Positions 1 through 7,178 of a stretch of DNA of 64,000 bases are shown here, piece after piece. Position numbers and translations under genes: made by a program. The notes under the pieces were generated by a model. The model saw only the letters and a list, made by a program, of their open reading frames with translations. It ran no database searches and was not told the DNA's origin. Each line of letters starts with the position of its first letter. Positions within the stretch are counted from its first letter, which is position 1. Origin of the DNA: Sediminibacterium ginsengisoli (lineage in GTDB: Bacteria; Bacteroidota; Bacteroidia; Chitinophagales; Chitinophagaceae); contig NZ_FUWH01000009.1 in assembly GCF_900167075.1 (NCBI RefSeq), positions 111,956 to 175,955 of the forward strand, in the 5' to 3' direction.

Positions 1-618
1 ATTCTCTTCGCGTTCTTTTTCAAGTACGGTATTGGCAAGGGCGAAAGATGTGATATGAGATATATGACTTACATAAGCCACATGTACATCGTGCTCTTCC
101 GCATTCATATATACAAGGTGCATTCCGAGCAACCCGTACAATTCTTCGATCAGTGCTACTGCATCGGCATCGCTCTGCTCGCGGTTGCAGATTACGGTGG
201 CTTTATTGGCGAATGCGTGTTTTACTGCGGCTTCAGGGCCGCTGTACTCTGTACCCCACATCGGGTGCGATGCCACGAAACGGCCACGCCTGCTATGCTG
301 GTCGGCAGATTCGCAGATTGTTTTTTTGGTAGATCCCACATCCATGATCACCTGCGTGGTAGCAAGGTCGAGCACTACTGGCAATAATGTTTCCGCTGCA
401 TTGATCGGTGTGGCCAGTACCACGAGATCAGAGGTTTCCACTGCTTTATGAAGTGGCAGGATTTCATCTGCGAGCCCGAGCTCCAATGCTTTTTCAGCGT
501 GTGCGGGATTCGATTCAACTCCTATCACTTTGTCCGCAAAGCCTTTTTCGCGAAGTGCCAGTGCCATTGATCCGCCGATCAATCCCATTCCCACGATGCT
601 TACCGTTCTTGTTTTCAT
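1..618 (-). CDS. tyrA: Prephenate dehydrogenase, N-terminal part (runs off the window)
   Basis: NAD(P)-dependent oxidative decarboxylation of prephenate, the tyrosine branch of aromatic amino acid synthesis, in the cytoplasm. The frame starts at the ATG at 618, begins MKTRTVSIVGMGLIGGSMAL (Rossmann GxGxxGGS) and stays open to base 1, giving 206 residues. Further family features seen: VVLATPINAAE, VIMDVGSTKK, SHPMWGTEYSG and the His-containing HVAYVSHISHIT. It starts 4 nt after the aminotransferase stop, so it is the third gene of the operon led by the Phe/Tyr leader peptide. The C-terminus is outside the window, so a fused ACT or chorismate mutase domain cannot be excluded. Confidence 0.93.
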   Translation of the reverse strand, partial: MKTRTVSIVGMGLIGGSMALALREKGFADKVIGVESNPAHAEKALELGLADEILPLHKAVETSDLVVLATPINAAETLLPVVLDLATTQVIMDVGSTKKTICESADQHSRRGRFVASHPMWGTEYSGPEAAVKHAFANKATVICNREQSDADAVALIEELYGLLGMHLVYMNAEEHDVHVAYVSHISHITSFALANTVLEKEREEN

Positions 619-622
619 CAGT

Positions 623-1798
623 TTATTTTTCACCGCTGCCAATGGCTTCGGTAATTCTTTCAATTGCTTTTTCGAATTTCTCAATGCTGCCGCAAAGGCT
701 CACACGGATATACCCGTTACCGGCCTGCCCGAAAATGCCGCCTGGCGTGATGAACACATTGGCATCATACAGCACTTTATCGCTCAGCGTATAACCATCC
801 TTATAACCAGCCGGAATACGTGCCCAGACAAACATGCCCGCCTGCGATTCCGAATAACTGCAACCGAGCAGGTTCAGCAGCTCCCACACTTTTTCGCGGC
901 GTTTATGATAGATCGCATTGATCTCACTATACCAGTCCTTCCCGAGCTCCAGCGCTTTCACTGCGGCTAATTGTACCGGCAGGAACATCCCGCTGTCCAT
1001 ATTACTTTTAAAACGAAGTATTTCTTCGATCCTTTCTTTCGCGCCACATAACATACCCACACGCCAGCCGGCCATATTAGCGCTTTTACTGAGCGAGTTC
1101 AGTTCTACAGCTACTTCTTTTGCACCTTCCACCTGCAGCAGACTTGCCGGCTTTTCGTTCAGGATAAAACTGTAAGGGTTATCATGACAGATCAGGATCT
1201 GATGCTTCTTACCGAACGCGATCAGTTTCCGGAACAATTCCTCCGTTGGCAAACTTCCTGTTGGCATATGCGGATAATTCACCCACATCAGCTTTACATT
1301 TTCCAGTCCGGCAGCTTCCAGTGCTTCAAAATCGGGTTCCCAGCCGGCATTTTCATTTAATGTATAGGTTACAGGAATACCACCCGCCAGTTTTACTGCG
1401 CTGCTGTAAGTGGGGTAGCCCGGGTCGGGGATCAATGCTTTGTCTCCGGTGCTGAGATAGGTCATGCAGATATGCATGATGCCTTCCTTGCTGCCGATCA
1501 GCGGCAGTACTTCTGTATCGGAATTCAGTTCTACGTTATACCAGGTATGGTACCACCCTGCAATTGCCTTACGGAAAGCAGGTACACCTTTATAACCCTG
1601 GTAAGCATGCACGTTGGGCCTGGCAGCTTCTTCCGTAAGAACTTTTACCACATCGGGATGCGGTGGCAGATCAGGACTGCCGATACCAAGGTTGATGATA
1701 TCTTTTCCGGCTGCATTCAATCCTTCGATCTCACGGAGCTTCTGAGAGAAATAATATTCACCAATTCCTTCCAGTCGTGTTGCTGTTGTGATGTTCAT
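623..1798 (-). CDS. PLP-dependent class I/II aminotransferase (probable aromatic aminotransferase)
   Basis: 391-residue fold-type I aminotransferase. Visible: substrate loop near GIGSPDLPPHP (38-48), NYPHMPTG with Asn174, Asp206 in CHDNPYS, the Schiff-base lysine Lys238 in SLSKSANMAGW, and RVSL near the C-terminus for the carboxylate-binding Arg. Lying 3 nt after pheA and 4 nt before tyrA, it most likely transaminates phenylpyruvate and 4-hydroxyphenylpyruvate as the last step to Phe and Tyr. By sequence alone it resembles the broad group that includes LL-diaminopimelate and aspartate aminotransferases, so the aromatic assignment rests on context. Cytoplasmic. Confidence 0.88.
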   Translation of the reverse strand: MNITTATRLEGIGEYYFSQKLREIEGLNAAGKDIINLGIGSPDLPPHPDVVKVLTEEAARPNVHAYQGYKGVPAFRKAIAGWYHTWYNVELNSDTEVLPLIGSKEGIMHICMTYLSTGDKALIPDPGYPTYSSAVKLAGGIPVTYTLNENAGWEPDFEALEAAGLENVKLMWVNYPHMPTGSLPTEELFRKLIAFGKKHQILICHDNPYSFILNEKPASLLQVEGAKEVAVELNSLSKSANMAGWRVGMLCGAKERIEEILRFKSNMDSGMFLPVQLAAVKALELGKDWYSEINAIYHKRREKVWELLNLLGCSYSESQAGMFVWARIPAGYKDGYTLSDKVLYDANVFITPGGIFGQAGNGYIRVSLCGSIEKFEKAIERITEAIGSGEK

Positions 1799-1801
1799 AA
1801 C

Positions 1802-2638
1802 TTATCCTTTTACTGCTTTTCCTGTTTTGTAGATCCCGAACATTTTTACCTGGATGGTCAGTGCATTGATGGCAGTGAGTACTTTATCCAGTTGTTTCCT
1901 GTTATCGAATTCCATATCGGCATAAAAACCATATTTGAAATTGCTGCCGGGAATGGGCATGCTTTGAAGTTTACTCAGGTTAAGACCATTGTCGGCTATT
2001 TTACCCAGTACTTTGGCGAGAGAGCCTTTGGAATGATCGGTCTGGAAATAGAGGGAAGCTTTATCAGCGTCTTCAGGTTCAACCGCATCTTTTTCGCGTT
2101 GCAGTACCAGGAAGCGGGTCACATTGTTTTTGAGGGTATGGATATCGGGAGCGAGGATTTCAAGATCGAAAAGTTCTGCGGCGAGTTTACCGGCAACAGC
2201 GGCTACATGGTTACTGCGGTGTTTATGGATATGTCTTGCACTGAGAGCTGTATCTTCCGTTTCAACCAGTTTCCAGTTATGCTGTTCAAGGAAATCGATG
2301 CATTGAAGCAGGGCCATGGGGTGACTGTGCACTTCCCGTATATCTTCCAGTCTTACGCCGGGATTTACCAGGAGGTTCTGGCTGATGGAAAGAAAGACTT
2401 CGCCGGTCACTTTCAGTTTGGCTTTCTGAATGAGGTTGTAATTGGGAAGAATACTGCCTGCAATGGAATTCTCGATGGCCATGATGCCGCCGCCCGACAG
2501 TTTTTTGTCTTCCGCGGTTCTGATCACTTCGCGGAAAGTGGCGCAGGGTAATACTTCTACGTCCTTTCCGAAGAAATGCCGTGCCGCCACCTGGTGAAAG
2601 CTTCCTTCGTAACCTTGTATTGCGATGCTGTTGTTCAT
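1802..2638 (-). CDS. pheA: Prephenate dehydratase
   Basis: Converts prephenate to phenylpyruvate, the phenylalanine branch. 278 residues: a periplasmic-binding-like catalytic domain (about 1-180) with IQGYEGSFHQ at the start, ENSIAGS (56-62) and the catalytic TRF at 174-176, then an ACT regulatory domain (about 190-275). No chorismate mutase domain is attached. In the ACT domain the usual GALL and ESRP Phe-binding motifs appear as GSLAKVL and LQSMPIPG, so feedback sensitivity may be altered. First structural gene behind a leader peptide and attenuator; the ATG at 2638 lies 37 nt past the terminator hairpin. Confidence 0.95.
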   Translation of the reverse strand: MNNSIAIQGYEGSFHQVAARHFFGKDVEVLPCATFREVIRTAEDKKLSGGGIMAIENSIAGSILPNYNLIQKAKLKVTGEVFLSISQNLLVNPGVRLEDIREVHSHPMALLQCIDFLEQHNWKLVETEDTALSARHIHKHRSNHVAAVAGKLAAELFDLEILAPDIHTLKNNVTRFLVLQREKDAVEPEDADKASLYFQTDHSKGSLAKVLGKIADNGLNLSKLQSMPIPGSNFKYGFYADMEFDNRKQLDKVLTAINALTIQVKMFGIYKTGKAVKG

Positions 2639-2674
2639 TTTGATGTTGCTGTTCTTCTTGTTGGATTAAGGGAT

Positions 2675-2703
2675 AAAAAAATCCCGACCTGATGGCCGGG
2701 ATT
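2675..2703 (-). terminator. Attenuator terminator upstream of pheA
   Basis: On the minus strand AATCCCGGCC (2703-2694), loop ATCA, GGTCGGGATT (2689-2680), then a run of seven T (2681-2675). A 10-bp stem with one G-T pair. It lies between the leader peptide and pheA, so it ends transcription early rather than at an operon end. Confidence 0.9.
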
Positions 2704-2796
2704 GTATTTTGATTCGTTGATTGCTTACGCTTTTGCAAATACCACCCGGCTCCTTTTGGTAAAGAAGTAATAAAAGAAAAAATAAAAGGTATTTGC
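2680..2796 (-). promoter_or_regulatory. Ribosome-mediated attenuator of the Phe/Tyr operon
   Basis: Four segments can be read in the minus-strand RNA. Segment 1 is GCAAATACC (2796-2788), just before the Phe/Tyr codons. Segment 2 carries GCCGGG (2750-2745) and GGTATTTGC (2743-2735), the latter a perfect 9-bp complement of segment 1. Segment 3 is AATCCCGGCC (2703-2694); its CCCGGC pairs with the GCCGGG of segment 2. Segment 4 is GGTCGGGATT (2689-2680), pairing with segment 3 as the terminator. A ribosome stalled on the Phe/Tyr codons would cover segment 1 and leave 2:3 free to form; one reaching the stop at 2725 would cover segment 2 and let 3:4 terminate. The sequence shows the pairings; the mechanism is inferred from enteric trp/phe attenuators. 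Confidence 0.88.
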
Positions 2797-2811
2797 ACTT
2801 GTGTTATTCAT
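2725..2811 (-). CDS. Phe/Tyr-rich leader peptide
   Basis: 28 codons from ATG at 2811 to TAA at 2725. Residues 9-17 read FYFFFYYFF, six Phe and three Tyr in a row, and Phe25 follows later. Both amino acids made by the downstream operon are sensed by the run. The ORF ends 22 nt before the terminator stem and its codons include attenuator segments 1 and 2. The coding frame differs from a longer overlapping open frame that lacks the aromatic run. No Shine-Dalgarno is visible and the ATG is 7 nt from a promoter box, so translation may start leaderless. Its role is regulatory; the peptide itself probably has no function. Confidence 0.88.
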   Translation of the reverse strand: MNNTSANTFYFFFYYFFTKRSRVVFAKA

Positions 2812-2818
2812 TGCATGT

Positions 2819-2826
2819 CAAATATA
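2819..2826 (-). promoter_or_regulatory. -7 box of the aromatic operon promoter
   Basis: TATATTTG on the minus strand, an exact match to the Bacteroidota TAnnTTTG box. A TTTG lies at 2845-2842, only 15 nt away, short for the usual -33 spacing. The box ends 7 nt before the leader ATG. Confidence 0.65.
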
Positions 2827-2923
2827 GGAAGAGACTATACACAAAAATCAGATGCAAGGATATTTTTTTTACTAACAAACTTTAGTTTGCATCGGAGTAA
2901 TAAAAAAGTGGGGCAGGCATATA

Positions 2924-2957
2924 AAAGAAAAAAGCCCCTCCGTGGAAACGGAGCGGC
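2924..2957 (-). terminator. Terminator of the small lipoprotein gene
   Basis: Minus strand: GCCGCTCCG, loop TTTCCA, CGGAGGGGC, then TTTTTTCTTTT. A strong stem with one internal mismatch, about 100 nt past the stop at 3059. The 100 nt between hold no gene. Confidence 0.8.
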
Positions 2958-3058
2958 CTCTAACGATTGCTTGCCATATGAAAAAATTTCTGCTCGTTAC
3001 TTCCGGGCCGGCAAGCGGGCCATCAACACATTTTCCTGTGCACGTAACGATGGTGTAA

Positions 3059-3256
3059 TTACTTTTTAGTAGTAGTATCTACTTTTACTACAGTAGTATC
3101 AACTTTTGTAGTATCAGGAGTAGCAGCGGCAGCAGCAGCTTTGATGCTGTCAGCGATACGTGCGCTATCAGCAGCAGCTGCAGCAGCATCTTTGTTTTCA
3201 CCTGAGTTACAAGCAGCGAATGCGCCGAGTGCTAATACGAATAACAGCTTTTTCAT
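3059..3256 (-). CDS. Small Ala/Thr-rich lipoprotein
   Basis: 65 residues. Type II signal peptide MKKLLFVLALGAFAAC with lipobox Cys16, so the mature form is a lipid-anchored peptide of about 50 residues made almost wholly of Ala, Asp, Thr, Val and Lys (DAAAAAADSARIADSIKAAA, then DTTKVDTTVVKVDTTTKK). The C-terminal DTT-VKVDTTTKK is a short internal repeat. No domain is recognisable. Such tiny abundant lipoproteins are common in this lineage; a structural or spacer role is possible but not shown. Own terminator at 2957-2924; divergent from the sigma factor gene at 3403. Confidence 0.75.
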   Translation of the reverse strand: MKKLLFVLALGAFAACNSGENKDAAAAAADSARIADSIKAAAAAATPDTTKVDTTVVKVDTTTKK

Positions 3257-3311
3257 TTTTTTGTTCTTTTTTTGTGAGTGAATTTTACATTAATACCACT
3301 ATATAATAAAA

Positions 3312-3328
3312 GGTAACCCGGGGTAACC
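3312..3328. promoter_or_regulatory. Direct repeat GGTAACC x2, candidate operator
   Basis: GGTAACC at 3312-3318 and 3322-3328, exactly one helical turn apart, in the region between the divergent lipoprotein and sigma factor genes, followed by an AT-rich tract (3330-3352). Spacing and place suit a regulator site or ECF-type promoter element; no regulator can be named. Confidence 0.35.
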
Positions 3329-3366
3329 GATTTTTTTCAAAAAATTTTTTTAGGGCTAATTTGGGT

Positions 3367-3374
3367 TACTTTTA
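3367..3374 (+). promoter_or_regulatory. Possible -7 box for the sigma factor gene
   Basis: TACTTTTA, seven of eight positions of TAnnTTTG, 28 nt before the GTG at 3403. If used, a TTG at 3361 cannot be the start because it would lie upstream of the transcript. Confidence 0.35.
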
Positions 3375-3402
3375 CCCTCCTCACGGTATTAAAAGGTACA
3401 TA

Positions 3403-3969
3403 GTGAAAGCCGATACGAACGAACAAGCATTACTGAAAGGACTGGCCGGCAATGATTCCAGGGCCATAGATATGCTGTATAAGGATAATTTCAGCATTAT
3501 TCAGACGTTCATCCTGAATAACAATGGTTCTTACGATGATGCAAGGGATATTTTCCAGGAAGCCATGATCGCACTCTATGAAAAAGCGCAGAATGAGTCA
3601 TTTGTACTTACCTGCCAGATCAGAACCTATCTCTATTCCGTATGCAGACGCCTCTGGCTGAAGCGTTTACAACAGATGGGACGTTTTTCGAGACAGGTAG
3701 ACAATCTCGATGAAACAGTGCCTGTGGAAGAAGACCTGGAAATGCACGAGAAGAGAAATGCGGATTTCGATATGATGGACCGGGCGCTGAACAGCCTGGG
3801 CGAACCCTGCAAAAGCCTGCTTGAAGGTTATTACCTGAAGAAAATGGGCATGCAGGAACTGGCCGCTGAATTCGGTTACACGAATGCAGACAATGCCAAG
3901 AACCAGAAATACAAGTGTTTAATGCGTTTAAAGAAGCTGTTCTTTACGCAATATAATATCGGAGAGTAG
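3403..3969 (+). CDS. ECF-type RNA polymerase sigma factor
   Basis: 188 residues from a GTG start at 3403, chosen because AAAAGG lies 7 nt upstream and an upstream in-frame TTG (3361) would lie within the probable promoter. Region 2 is about residues 12-85 (YDDARDIFQEAMIALYEKA is the polymerase-binding helix); region 4 is about 115-180 with a helix-turn-helix near GMQELAAEFGYTNADNAKNQ. A linker rich in Glu joins them. No extra C-terminal domain. Its stop is 4 nt before the protease gene, so the two are cotranscribed and probably form a sigma/regulator pair. Target promoters cannot be read from the window apart from the GGTAACC repeats upstream. Confidence 0.88.
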   Translation: MKADTNEQALLKGLAGNDSRAIDMLYKDNFSIIQTFILNNNGSYDDARDIFQEAMIALYEKAQNESFVLTCQIRTYLYSVCRRLWLKRLQQMGRFSRQVDNLDETVPVEEDLEMHEKRNADFDMMDRALNSLGEPCKSLLEGYYLKKMGMQELAAEFGYTNADNAKNQKYKCLMRLKKLFFTQYNIGE

Positions 3970-3973
3970 TATT

Positions 3974-5086
3974 ATGGAAGACATGTTATTAATGGAAGCG
4001 ATCGAAAGGTATCTCGGCGGCGACATGAACGCCTCCGAACGCGCCTATTTTGAGGAACTTCGCAAGAACACACCCGAAATAGACCAGATGGTGGTGGAGC
4101 ATAGCATGTTCCTGCACCAGATGGATATGTATGCCTCACACCGCAGCCTGAAACACAGCCTGCACGAAGCCCATGCCCGTTTGCTCGAGCGTGGCGATAT
4201 CAACGAGGGCGGAGAACTGTCGGCCAAAGGAAAAGTGATCCAGCTCTGGAACAAATACAAACGCGTTACAGCCATTGCCGCATCTGTCGGCGGCATCATA
4301 GCACTGGTGATCAGCGGCCTGATGCTTTATTTCGGTCCTGCCGTAAACGGCAACCAGCTTGAGCAACTCGGCAAAGACATTGCAGACATTAAACGCAACC
4401 AGCAGGTACAGGGCTCCATCATCAACGAAGTAAAAAGCAAGATCCCTGCCGATGTACGTTTCATCAGCGGCGGTTCCGGCTTCCTGATCGATACAAAAGG
4501 TTATATCGTTACCAATGCCCACGTACTGAAAGGTTCCGGCGCCATTGTCATGAACAATAAAGGCCAGGAATTCAGGGCCAATATTCTCCATATCGACCAG
4601 GAAAAAGACCTTGCAATCCTGAAGATCAACGATAAGGATTTCAAACCCATCACATCACTCCCCTACAGCATCCGCAAAAGCAATGTTGAATTAGGTGAAA
4701 CATTATATACACTGGGCTATCCGCGCACAGACAATGATATTGTACTCGGCATGGGTTATATGAGTGCGCAGACCGGTTTTAACGGCGATTCATTATCGTA
4801 CCAGGTACAGATCAGCGCCAACCCCGGTAACTCCGGCGGACCAGTTCTCAACAACAACGGTGAAGTGATCGGCGTACTCAGCACCCGCCAGGCACAGGCC
4901 GAGGGAGTAGCATTTGCCGTTAAATCGAAGAATATCTACCGTATCGTGGATAACCTCAAAAAAGCAGACTCTTCTGTCTCAAGAATTAAACTTCCTGCAC
5001 GCAGTACCATCAAGGGCCAACAACTGAAACAGCAGATCGCGGAAGTGAAAGACTGCGTATTCTATGTAAAATCTTACACCAAATAA
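3974..5086 (+). CDS. Single-pass membrane protein: anti-sigma-like N-terminus plus trypsin-like protease
   Basis: 370 residues. Residues 1-95 are cytoplasmic and helical; LMEAIERYLGGDMNASERAYFEE resembles the N-terminal helix of FecR-type anti-sigma factors (family likeness judged by eye). One membrane helix at about 98-120. A coiled linker (about 127-155) leads to a periplasmic trypsin/HtrA-like domain with the full triad: His183 (TNAHV), Asp212 (KDLAIL), Ser287 (GNSGGP). There is no PDZ domain, unlike DegP/DegS. It is translationally close to the sigma gene (4-nt gap, GGAGAG at 3961-3966 as ribosome site). Inference: it tethers or releases the sigma factor in response to a periplasmic signal sensed through the protease domain. 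Confidence 0.82.
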   Translation: MEDMLLMEAIERYLGGDMNASERAYFEELRKNTPEIDQMVVEHSMFLHQMDMYASHRSLKHSLHEAHARLLERGDINEGGELSAKGKVIQLWNKYKRVTAIAASVGGIIALVISGLMLYFGPAVNGNQLEQLGKDIADIKRNQQVQGSIINEVKSKIPADVRFISGGSGFLIDTKGYIVTNAHVLKGSGAIVMNNKGQEFRANILHIDQEKDLAILKINDKDFKPITSLPYSIRKSNVELGETLYTLGYPRTDNDIVLGMGYMSAQTGFNGDSLSYQVQISANPGNSGGPVLNNNGEVIGVLSTRQAQAEGVAFAVKSKNIYRIVDNLKKADSSVSRIKLPARSTIKGQQLKQQIAEVKDCVFYVKSYTK

Positions 5087-5109
5087 CGATCCAACACCCT
5101 GTATAAAAG

Positions 5110-5140
5110 AAATCCTGTCTGTTTTGGACGGGATTTTTTG
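5110..5140 (+). terminator. Terminator of the sigma-protease operon
   Basis: AATCCTGTC (5111-5119), loop TGTTTTG, GACGGGATT (5127-5135), then TTTT G. Nine-bp stem with one G-T pair, 24 nt after the stop at 5086. Confidence 0.85.
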
Positions 5141-5187
5141 TTGGTTCCGGTTACGGCATTTTCGGTAAAGAGCGTGTTGATGAAATT

Positions 5188-5296
5188 GGTGAGGGCGGGG
5201 TGAGGGCGAGCTGTGCTCGGGTGAGGCGGACTATGGGGCGGCCTACTCCTCACTCCTCCTCACCGTGCCGCAGGCACCCCTCACTTCGCCCTCACC
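5188..5296. repeat. Structured inverted repeat with nested hairpins
   Basis: Two 39-nt arms, 5188-5226 and 5258-5296, are imperfect inverted copies of each other around a 31-nt spacer. Each arm reads GGTGAGGGCG..GTGAGGG, a core, then GGTGAGG. The cores differ but each folds on itself: GAGCTGTGCTC at 5208-5218 and GTGCCGCAGGCAC at 5265-5277. Lies between the terminator of the sigma-protease operon and the stop of the convergent nucleotidyltransferase. Resembles REP/BIME-type elements; no transposase is adjacent. Confidence 0.75.
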
Positions 5297-5328
5297 CAAC
5301 CCTCTTCTTCCACATTCATTACGCCAAC

Positions 5329-6231
5329 CTACGCCCAAAGCGAAGCCGGATACTCGCCTTCCGCTACCAGTGCATTAATGCTGGCCTGTACAGAAGGAGC
5401 ATCTTCCTTATAAGTTACACCGAACCACTGCGCAGTAGTCGGAATTACCTTTACATTTCCTTTACCAGATTGAATAAAGTATTTGGTAGCTGTAGGAATA
5501 AAGAATTCGGCTTTGGGTTCGTTCATATGGGCATCGAGAAATACATTGAACTGTTCTTCACAGAGATCGATAAAACCGGGAGCGAAGCACAGGTAGTTCA
5601 TGCTTACGAGGCTGTCTTCACTTACTTCATGTGCGCCTGCTTCATCTTCATAAGTAATCACACCCTGATCGTTACGATAGATCTTGGTACGCTCGTTGAT
5701 ATCGGTCAGATTATTATCAGCATCCACTTCACATACACCGCGACTTACCGTACCATTATCGCTCAGCGTCTTTTTCAGCTCATACCCGATGATACAATAG
5801 GTTTGTTCGTTGCATTGTGTGGTAAGGAAATCATATGCTTTTACAAACGCATCGCGGCCGTAATAATCATCGGCATTGATCACGGCGAAAGGCTCGTTCA
5901 CTTTACCCTTGCAGCAAAGCACTGCGTGAGCCGTACCCCAGGGTTTGGTCCTTTCTGCAGGAAGCGTTCTTCCGCCGGTATAATCTTCCAGGTGCTGGAA
6001 TACGTAATCTGTGGCTATTTTACCGTTCAGCTTCGGTTCAAAGATGGATTTGAACTGCTCGGCAAACTCTTCGCGGATAATAAACACAATCTTTCCGAAA
6101 CCTGCCCGTATCGCATCGTAAATTGAATAATCCATAATAGTTTCGCCGGCAGGACCGAAAGATTCGATCTGCTTCATGCTTCCATAACGACTGGCCATGC
6201 CAGCAGCCAATATCACTAAAGTTGGTTTCAT
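5329..6231 (-). CDS. NTP-transferase family nucleotidyltransferase
   Basis: 300 residues. The N-terminal signature LAAGMASRYGSMKQIE (8-23) is the nucleotide-binding loop of the sugar-1-phosphate nucleotidyltransferase superfamily; VINADDYYG holds the metal-binding acidic pair. It probably activates a sugar phosphate with a nucleoside triphosphate in the cytoplasm; which sugar cannot be told. No partner such as a sugar kinase is adjacent: neighbours are a convergent protease gene and a divergent ACC-deaminase-like gene. A good promoter (6307-6278) gives a 5' leader of about 40 nt. Confidence 0.85.
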   Translation of the reverse strand: MKPTLVILAAGMASRYGSMKQIESFGPAGETIMDYSIYDAIRAGFGKIVFIIREEFAEQFKSIFEPKLNGKIATDYVFQHLEDYTGGRTLPAERTKPWGTAHAVLCCKGKVNEPFAVINADDYYGRDAFVKAYDFLTTQCNEQTYCIIGYELKKTLSDNGTVSRGVCEVDADNNLTDINERTKIYRNDQGVITYEDEAGAHEVSEDSLVSMNYLCFAPGFIDLCEEQFNVFLDAHMNEPKAEFFIPTATKYFIQSGKGNVKVIPTTAQWFGVTYKEDAPSVQASINALVAEGEYPASLWA

Positions 6232-6277
6232 ATGATTGTTTTTGGGATAACGAAGCTAAAACATTCAGTTCGGGTAA

Positions 6278-6307
6278 CAAATATATCATGATAGTTCGTA
6301 ATCAAAA
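6278..6307 (-). promoter_or_regulatory. Promoter of the nucleotidyltransferase gene
   Basis: Minus strand TTTTG (6307-6303), 17 nt, TATATTTG (6285-6278). Both elements fit the Bacteroidota -33/-7 consensus. It overlaps the 5' end of the divergent gene at 6288. Confidence 0.75.
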
Positions 6308-7178
6308 TATATGCCTGCACCCTTTAAAGCACTTTCCGGCCACAGGGATTACTGCGGATGTGCTCCGGCTTGATGAGCTCCATCCCGTTGTGAGCGGCAA
6401 TAAATGGTTCAAGCTGCAGTATTACCTGGAAGAGGCGCTCAATAGTGGTGCAGACACCATTGCCACTTTCGGCGGCGCTTATTCCAACCATATTGTTGCA
6501 ACGGCATTTGCAGCCCGGGAACAGGGTCTTAAAACCGTTGGTTTTATCCGTGGCGAAGAACCTCCACAACTCTCCCATACTTTACGGGATGCAAAAGCCT
6601 TTGGTATGGAACTTGTATTTCTTTCCCGGGAAAAATACCGGGAACCTGCGAATGTGATGACGCTGTATGGCAAACCCGGCTGGTTATGGGTGCCGGAGGG
6701 TGGCTCGGGGAAAACCGGGGCCGATGGCGCTGCCGGGATACTGGATACTGTAAACAAGGATCTCTATTCGCATATCATCTGCGCAGCAGGAACGGGAACA
6801 ACAGTGGCAGGTCTGGTAAAAGCTGCTTCAGAACGGCAGCTGGTAACAGGTATTTCCGTACTGAAAGGTTATGATGAGATGCCGGAAGCCGTAAAGTCTA
6901 TGCTGAACGAAAACGAAAAACAGAAACCGTTTAAGATCATACATGAGTATCATTTCGGCGGTTATGCCCGCTGCCCGGAAACTTTACTGGCTTTTATGCG
7001 TGAGTTGTGGGAAACAGAAACAATCCCCACAGATATCGTATATACCGCCAAAATGTTTTTTGGTGTCTGTGACCTTGCACGTAAAGGAGAATTTCCCGAA
7101 GGAAGCCGCTTGTTGCTGATACATACCGGCGGATTACAGGGCAACGGTTCTTTGCCCGCCGGCACATTACCTTTTTGA
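6288..7178 (+). CDS. ACC deaminase / D-cysteine desulfhydrase-like PLP enzyme
   Basis: 296 residues from ATG 6288 (an upstream in-frame start at 6222 would overlap the divergent gene, so it was rejected). Fold-type II PLP enzyme of the tryptophan synthase beta superfamily: VVSGNKWFKLQYYLEEAL holds the PLP lysine, ATFGGAYSNHI the phosphate/substrate Ser-Asn loop, and AAGTGTTVAG the Gly-rich phosphate cup. The family acts on 1-aminocyclopropane-1-carboxylate or on D-cysteine and similar D-amino acids, releasing ammonia; the exact substrate cannot be decided here. Cytoplasmic, apparently monocistronic. Confidence 0.85.
   Translation: MIVRNQNICLHPLKHFPATGITADVLRLDELHPVVSGNKWFKLQYYLEEALNSGADTIATFGGAYSNHIVATAFAAREQGLKTVGFIRGEEPPQLSHTLRDAKAFGMELVFLSREKYREPANVMTLYGKPGWLWVPEGGSGKTGADGAAGILDTVNKDLYSHIICAAGTGTTVAGLVKAASERQLVTGISVLKGYDEMPEAVKSMLNENEKQKPFKIIHEYHFGGYARCPETLLAFMRELWETETIPTDIVYTAKMFFGVCDLARKGEFPEGSRLLLIHTGGLQGNGSLPAGTLPF

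Noticed and set aside
1472..2551. 359-codon open frame on the plus strand
   Set aside because: Antisense to pheA and the aminotransferase gene, both of which show clear catalytic motifs.
2286..2798. 170-codon minus-strand frame across the leader region
   Set aside because: Overlaps the leader peptide in another frame, lacks the aromatic run, and runs into pheA out of frame.
2815..3069. 84-codon plus-strand frame
   Set aside because: Covers the promoter and the lipoprotein terminator; no ribosome site or motif.
5200..6126. 308-codon plus-strand frame
   Set aside because: Begins inside the inverted repeat and is otherwise antisense to the nucleotidyltransferase gene.
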